From the NCBI RefSeq assembly GCF_900547735.1, contig NZ_URHZ01000062.1, forward strand, positions 1 to 34,300: DNA of 34,300 nucleotides, read 5' to 3'. Under the pieces are notes generated by a model. That model ran no database searches. It was given only the letters and a program-made list of their open reading frames with translations, and was not told the origin of the DNA. The stretch is from an uncultured Clostridium sp. (GTDB lineage: Bacteria > Bacillota > Clostridia > Lachnospirales > Lachnospiraceae). The position numbers were made by a program, and so were the translations under genes. This document shows, one piece after another, positions 31,881-34,300 of this stretch (its first letter is position 1; each line of letters opens with the position of its first letter).

Positions 31881-31927
31881 GTGAAACTTGCTTATGCTTT
31901 TAATTCTTACAAGTTCACTATGGCTAA

Positions 31928-31956
31928 ATTATAACAGTAACCCCCCTGAATGTCAA
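31928..31956 (-). promoter_or_regulatory. Consensus promoter of the gcd operon (P1)
   Basis: On the minus strand, TTGACA (31956-31951) and TATAAT (31933-31928) are both perfect matches, spaced by exactly 17 nt. This is the best promoter in the window and fits high expression of a central energy pathway. Confidence 0.85.
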
Positions 31957-31965
31957 CCGGGGGTT
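31939..31965. promoter_or_regulatory. Inverted repeat around the gcd -35 box, candidate operator
   Basis: AACCCCC (31939-31945) and GGGGGTT (31959-31965) are perfect 7-bp arms with centres 20 bp apart, two helical turns. One arm lies in the promoter spacer and the other just upstream of TTGACA. A dimeric regulator could bind here and block RNA polymerase. Confidence 0.55.
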
Positions 31966-32278
31966 TCATAAAATATGCACAAAAAATGCCCTCTTCAATT
32001 GGGTAAAACCTCTTATAAAATCAAGGTTTTCCGACATTTTGCGACACCATTTTACATGTTTATTTTCATTATTCTTCGCCCTCTTTCTACAATTCAAAGA
32101 CTCTTCATCTTTATTCCGAAATCCCTACATTTCTTTTTCGTTTTCTTAACAATACGGCTCTTTTCTGTAATTTTCTATACACTTCTTATGAGGGCGCTTT
32201 GGCCTTTCGGCTTCACCATTTGTATTTTCTGCCGCTGTGTGTTCCTTCCCGGAATAGGGCGTAATTTCCTATGAATCG
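31966..32278. other. AT-rich spacer between the gcd promoter and the glnS terminator
   Basis: I see no gene here. It has an inverted repeat AAAACCT/AGGTTTT (32005-32011, 32024-32030). A hydrophobic-looking plus-strand frame (31975-32274) has no ribosome binding site and reflects T-rich DNA. Confidence 0.5.
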
Positions 32279-32306
32279 AAAAAAGAGAGTGTCAGGCACC
32301 CTCTTT
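32279..32306 (-). terminator. Intrinsic terminator of glnS
   Basis: On the minus strand, AAAGAGGGTG (32306-32297), loop CCTGA and CACTCTCTTT (32291-32282) form a 10-bp stem with one G-U pair, ending in a T-tract. It isolates glnS from the gcd operon. Confidence 0.8.
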
Positions 32307-32359
32307 CTTCCTATTATAATTATATCATCTTTTTAACCCGCTAATCATTACGGCGGTTT

Positions 32360-34060
32360 TTATTTTGCAATTTTAAACGAACTCTTCAGGGAAACGATAC
32401 GGTTGAATACCGGCGCTCCCGGTGCGCTGTCCTTGCAGTCCACACAGAAGTATCCGTTTCTTACAAACTGGAAGCTGTCAAAGGCCTTAGCCTCTTTCAG
32501 GCTTGGCTCCACGTAGCACTCCTTTAAGATTGTAAGGGAATTCGGATTCAGGTTCAGTGTTCCGTCCGCATTGAGTTTGCCCTTCTCCTCGTCGATCAGG
32601 TTCTCATAGAGGCGGCATTCCGCTTTCAGCGCCGTCGGTACCGCCACCCAGTGGATTGTGCCCTTTACCTTCCTTGCATTGAATCCGGAACCGCTCTTCG
32701 TCTCCGGGTCGTAGGTACAGTGAACAACCGTCACATTGCCGTTCTCATCCTTCTCACAGCCGGTACATGTCACAAAATATGCATTCATCAGACGCACTTC
32801 GTTGCCCGGGAACAAACGGAAATACTTCTTCGGCGGCTCCTCCATGAAGTCTTCTCTTTCTATATAAAGCTCACGGCTGAAAGGCAGCTTTCTGGATCCC
32901 AGGGATTCATTCTCCAGGTTGTTCGGCGCCTCCAGCTCTTCTATCTGTCCTTCCGGATAATTGTCAATCACCAGCTTGATCGGATCCAGAATCGCCATAA
33001 CCCTGGCTTTCGATAATTTCAAATCTTCGCGCAGGCAGTATTCAAGCATGGCGCTGTCGATGGAGTTATCTGCTTTGGATACTCCGGCCAGTTCCACGAA
33101 CTTGCGCAGGGACTGAGGAGTAAAGCCTCTTCTTCTGAGTGCGGCGATTGTGACGAGACGCGGGTCATCCCAGCCGTCTACCACTCCGTCCTCCACCAGT
33201 TTCTTAATATATCTCTTACCGGTAACCACATTGGTCAGGTACATCTTGGCAAATTCGATCTGACGCGGCGGGTTCTCAAATTCGCATTCTTTCACGACCC
33301 AGTCGTACAGAGGACGGTGATCCTCAAATTCAAGGGTGCAGATGGAATGCGTAATATGCTCGATCGCATCCTCGATCGGATGGGCAAAATCGTACATCGG
33401 ATAGATGCACCACTTGTCGCCTGTGTTGTGGTGGCTCATATGGGCAACCCGGTAGATAACCGGATCCCTCATGTTGATATTCGGGGACGCCATATCGATC
33501 TTGGCTCTCAGAACCTTCTCGCCGTCCTTGTAGACGCCATTCTTCATATTCTCAAACAGCTCCAGGTTCTCCTCCACACTTCGGCTGCGGTATGGACTCT
33601 CCTTGCCCGGGTTGTTAAAATCTCCTCTGTATTCGCGTATCTGGTCGGCCGTCAGGTCGCAGACAAATGCCTTGCCCTTTTTAATAAGAAGAACTGCACA
33701 GTCGTACATGGTCTGGAAATAGTCGGAAGCAAAAAACAGCCTGTCCTCAAAATCGGCTCCCAGCCACTTCACATCCTCGATGATGGACTCCACGAATTCC
33801 GTCTTCTCTTTCGTCGGATTGGTATCGTCAAAACGCAGGTTGAATTTACCGTTATATTCCGCAGCCAGTCCGGAGTTTAAAATAATGGACTTGGCATGAC
33901 CGATATGGAGATATCCGTTCGGTTCCGGTGGGAATCTTGTCTGGACATGATTGTAGACACCCTCTGCCAGATCCTTATCAATCTCACGCTCGATAAAGTT
34001 CTTTGACACGGCCTCTTCCTTATCTCCCGCTTCAGCTATTACATTCTTATTTTCTTCCAT
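32360..34060 (-). CDS. glnS: Glutaminyl-tRNA synthetase
   Basis: GlnRS charges tRNA-Gln with glutamine using ATP. The start was set at ATG 34060 (MEENKNVIAE), because GGAGG lies 8 nt upstream. The ATG two codons earlier is too close to it. The protein is then 566 residues, the normal size. The class I HIGH motif is in PEPNGYLHIGHAKS (HIGH at about 52-55). The KMSKS-equivalent loop appears as VVTGKRYIKKL (near 277-287) rather than SKRKL. The C-terminal anticodon-binding beta-barrels follow. It is a single gene with its own terminator, upstream of but independent from the gcd operon. No T-box motif is seen in the leader. Confidence 0.95.
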   Translation of the reverse strand: MEENKNVIAEAGDKEEAVSKNFIEREIDKDLAEGVYNHVQTRFPPEPNGYLHIGHAKSIILNSGLAAEYNGKFNLRFDDTNPTKEKTEFVESIIEDVKWLGADFEDRLFFASDYFQTMYDCAVLLIKKGKAFVCDLTADQIREYRGDFNNPGKESPYRSRSVEENLELFENMKNGVYKDGEKVLRAKIDMASPNINMRDPVIYRVAHMSHHNTGDKWCIYPMYDFAHPIEDAIEHITHSICTLEFEDHRPLYDWVVKECEFENPPRQIEFAKMYLTNVVTGKRYIKKLVEDGVVDGWDDPRLVTIAALRRRGFTPQSLRKFVELAGVSKADNSIDSAMLEYCLREDLKLSKARVMAILDPIKLVIDNYPEGQIEELEAPNNLENESLGSRKLPFSRELYIEREDFMEEPPKKYFRLFPGNEVRLMNAYFVTCTGCEKDENGNVTVVHCTYDPETKSGSGFNARKVKGTIHWVAVPTALKAECRLYENLIDEEKGKLNADGTLNLNPNSLTILKECYVEPSLKEAKAFDSFQFVRNGYFCVDCKDSAPGAPVFNRIVSLKSSFKIAK

Positions 34061-34300
34061 AAGCATTCCCTCCGTTTACTGCTTCTCTATAGTATAGAAC
34101 TCTGTTGTGTGCCGCTTCAGCCGGGCCGCTGCGCCCATTTTACCGAAGTTTTCGCACAATCTATTCTGTTCAGAGCAAATATTTCCTAATATCATATCAC
34201 ATTTTGTAACATTGGAAAAGCAGTATTCCACAAAAACTTTGTAAATAGAGATTTAATTGAGATGCGAGGACGCCTCTGTAAGACGGCGGACGGGGTGGTG
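34061..34300. other. Upstream region of glnS and window edge
   Basis: The minus strand holds AT-rich promoter-like DNA, with a TATGAT at about 34187-34192 but no good -35 box. A 13-nt palindrome TCTATAGTATAGA (34086-34098) lies near the glnS start. The last 45 bases are GC-rich. They could be the end of a minus-strand gene (stop near 34253) or the beginning of a plus-strand gene (ATG near 34262), but neither is supported by a ribosome binding site or recognisable residues. Confidence 0.35.

Larger units (their letters stand above)
31711..31921 (-). promoter_or_regulatory. Long structured 5' leader of the gcd operon
   Basis: The predicted start site near 31921 gives a leader of about 210 nt before gcdD. 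Reading down the transcript it holds a stem GTGAACTTG/CAAGTTTCAC with one bulge (31918-31910, 31890-31881), a terminator-like hairpin, two overlapping palindromes (31814-31839) and a long-range 7-bp pair GTGAGAC/GTCTCAC (31811-31805, 31752-31746). It matches no riboswitch class I recognise. Confidence 0.55.

Noticed and set aside
31975..32274. 99-codon hydrophobic plus-strand frame, possible small membrane protein
   Set aside because: It has no ribosome binding site, and its Phe/Leu/Ile content follows from T-rich intergenic DNA. It overlaps the end of the glnS terminator region.
34061..34300. T-box riboswitch upstream of glnS
   Set aside because: No T-box sequence, specifier stem or antiterminator is seen, and no terminator precedes the start codon.

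Overview
The window reads as chromosomal DNA of an anaerobic, glutamate-fermenting Clostridia species of the Lachnospiraceae type, close to [Clostridium] symbiosum. The main reason is a complete set of genes for the 2-hydroxyglutarate route (hgdCAB, gctAB, gcdABCD), including two tandem biotin-carrier genes, an arrangement I recall from C. symbiosum. Species assignment is inference; no rRNA gene is present.

Layout, left to right. (1) 1-6003, plus strand: the 3' part of a giant secreted or surface beta-helix protein whose start lies outside the window. (2) 6155-10216, minus strand: an operon nifS-nifU-mnmA-amidase (sulfur mobilisation, Fe-S scaffold, tRNA 2-thiolation, cell-wall amidase lipoprotein). 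(3) 10774-12279, plus strand: a SpoVB/MurJ-like lipid-linked oligosaccharide flippase. (4) 12462-21212, minus strand: a sugar-acid catabolic locus. It holds a KduD-like dehydrogenase and a zinc alcohol dehydrogenase, then an IclR regulator, then a six-gene unit: 2-hydroxyacid dehydrogenase, DgoK-like kinase, DHDPS/KDG-aldolase family lyase, and the TRAP transporter dctP-dctQ-dctM. Two copies of a 15-nt palindrome (TAAAACTAAGTTTTA) sit at the two promoters of this locus and look like the IclR operator. (5) 21823-31710, minus strand: gcdD-gcdC1-gcdC2-gcdB-gctA-gctB-gcdA-hgdC-hgdA-hgdB. (6) 32360-34060, minus strand: glnS.

How the genes work together. In region 5, GctAB makes 2-hydroxyglutaryl-CoA, HgdC activates the HgdAB dehydratase to make glutaconyl-CoA, and GcdABCD decarboxylates this to crotonyl-CoA while exporting Na+. 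The 2-hydroxyglutarate dehydrogenase (hgdH) that would start the route is not recognisable here. Region 4 probably imports a uronate or related sugar acid and converts it through 2-keto-3-deoxy acids to C3 units; the exact substrate is unknown. NifS and NifU could supply Fe-S clusters to HgdC and HgdAB, but that is inference.

The non-coding DNA is the least ordinary part. The gcd operon has a perfect-consensus promoter (TTGACA, 17 nt, TATAAT) with an inverted repeat around its -35 box. It also has a leader of about 210 nt with a terminator-like hairpin and overlapping palindromes. The gcdA-hgdC gap has a 19-bp hairpin whose 3' arm can pair instead with sequence next to a U-tract. Downstream of hgdB is a nested pair of perfect 13-bp inverted repeats followed by a second terminator. 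No CRISPR array, tRNA, rRNA or insertion sequence was seen.
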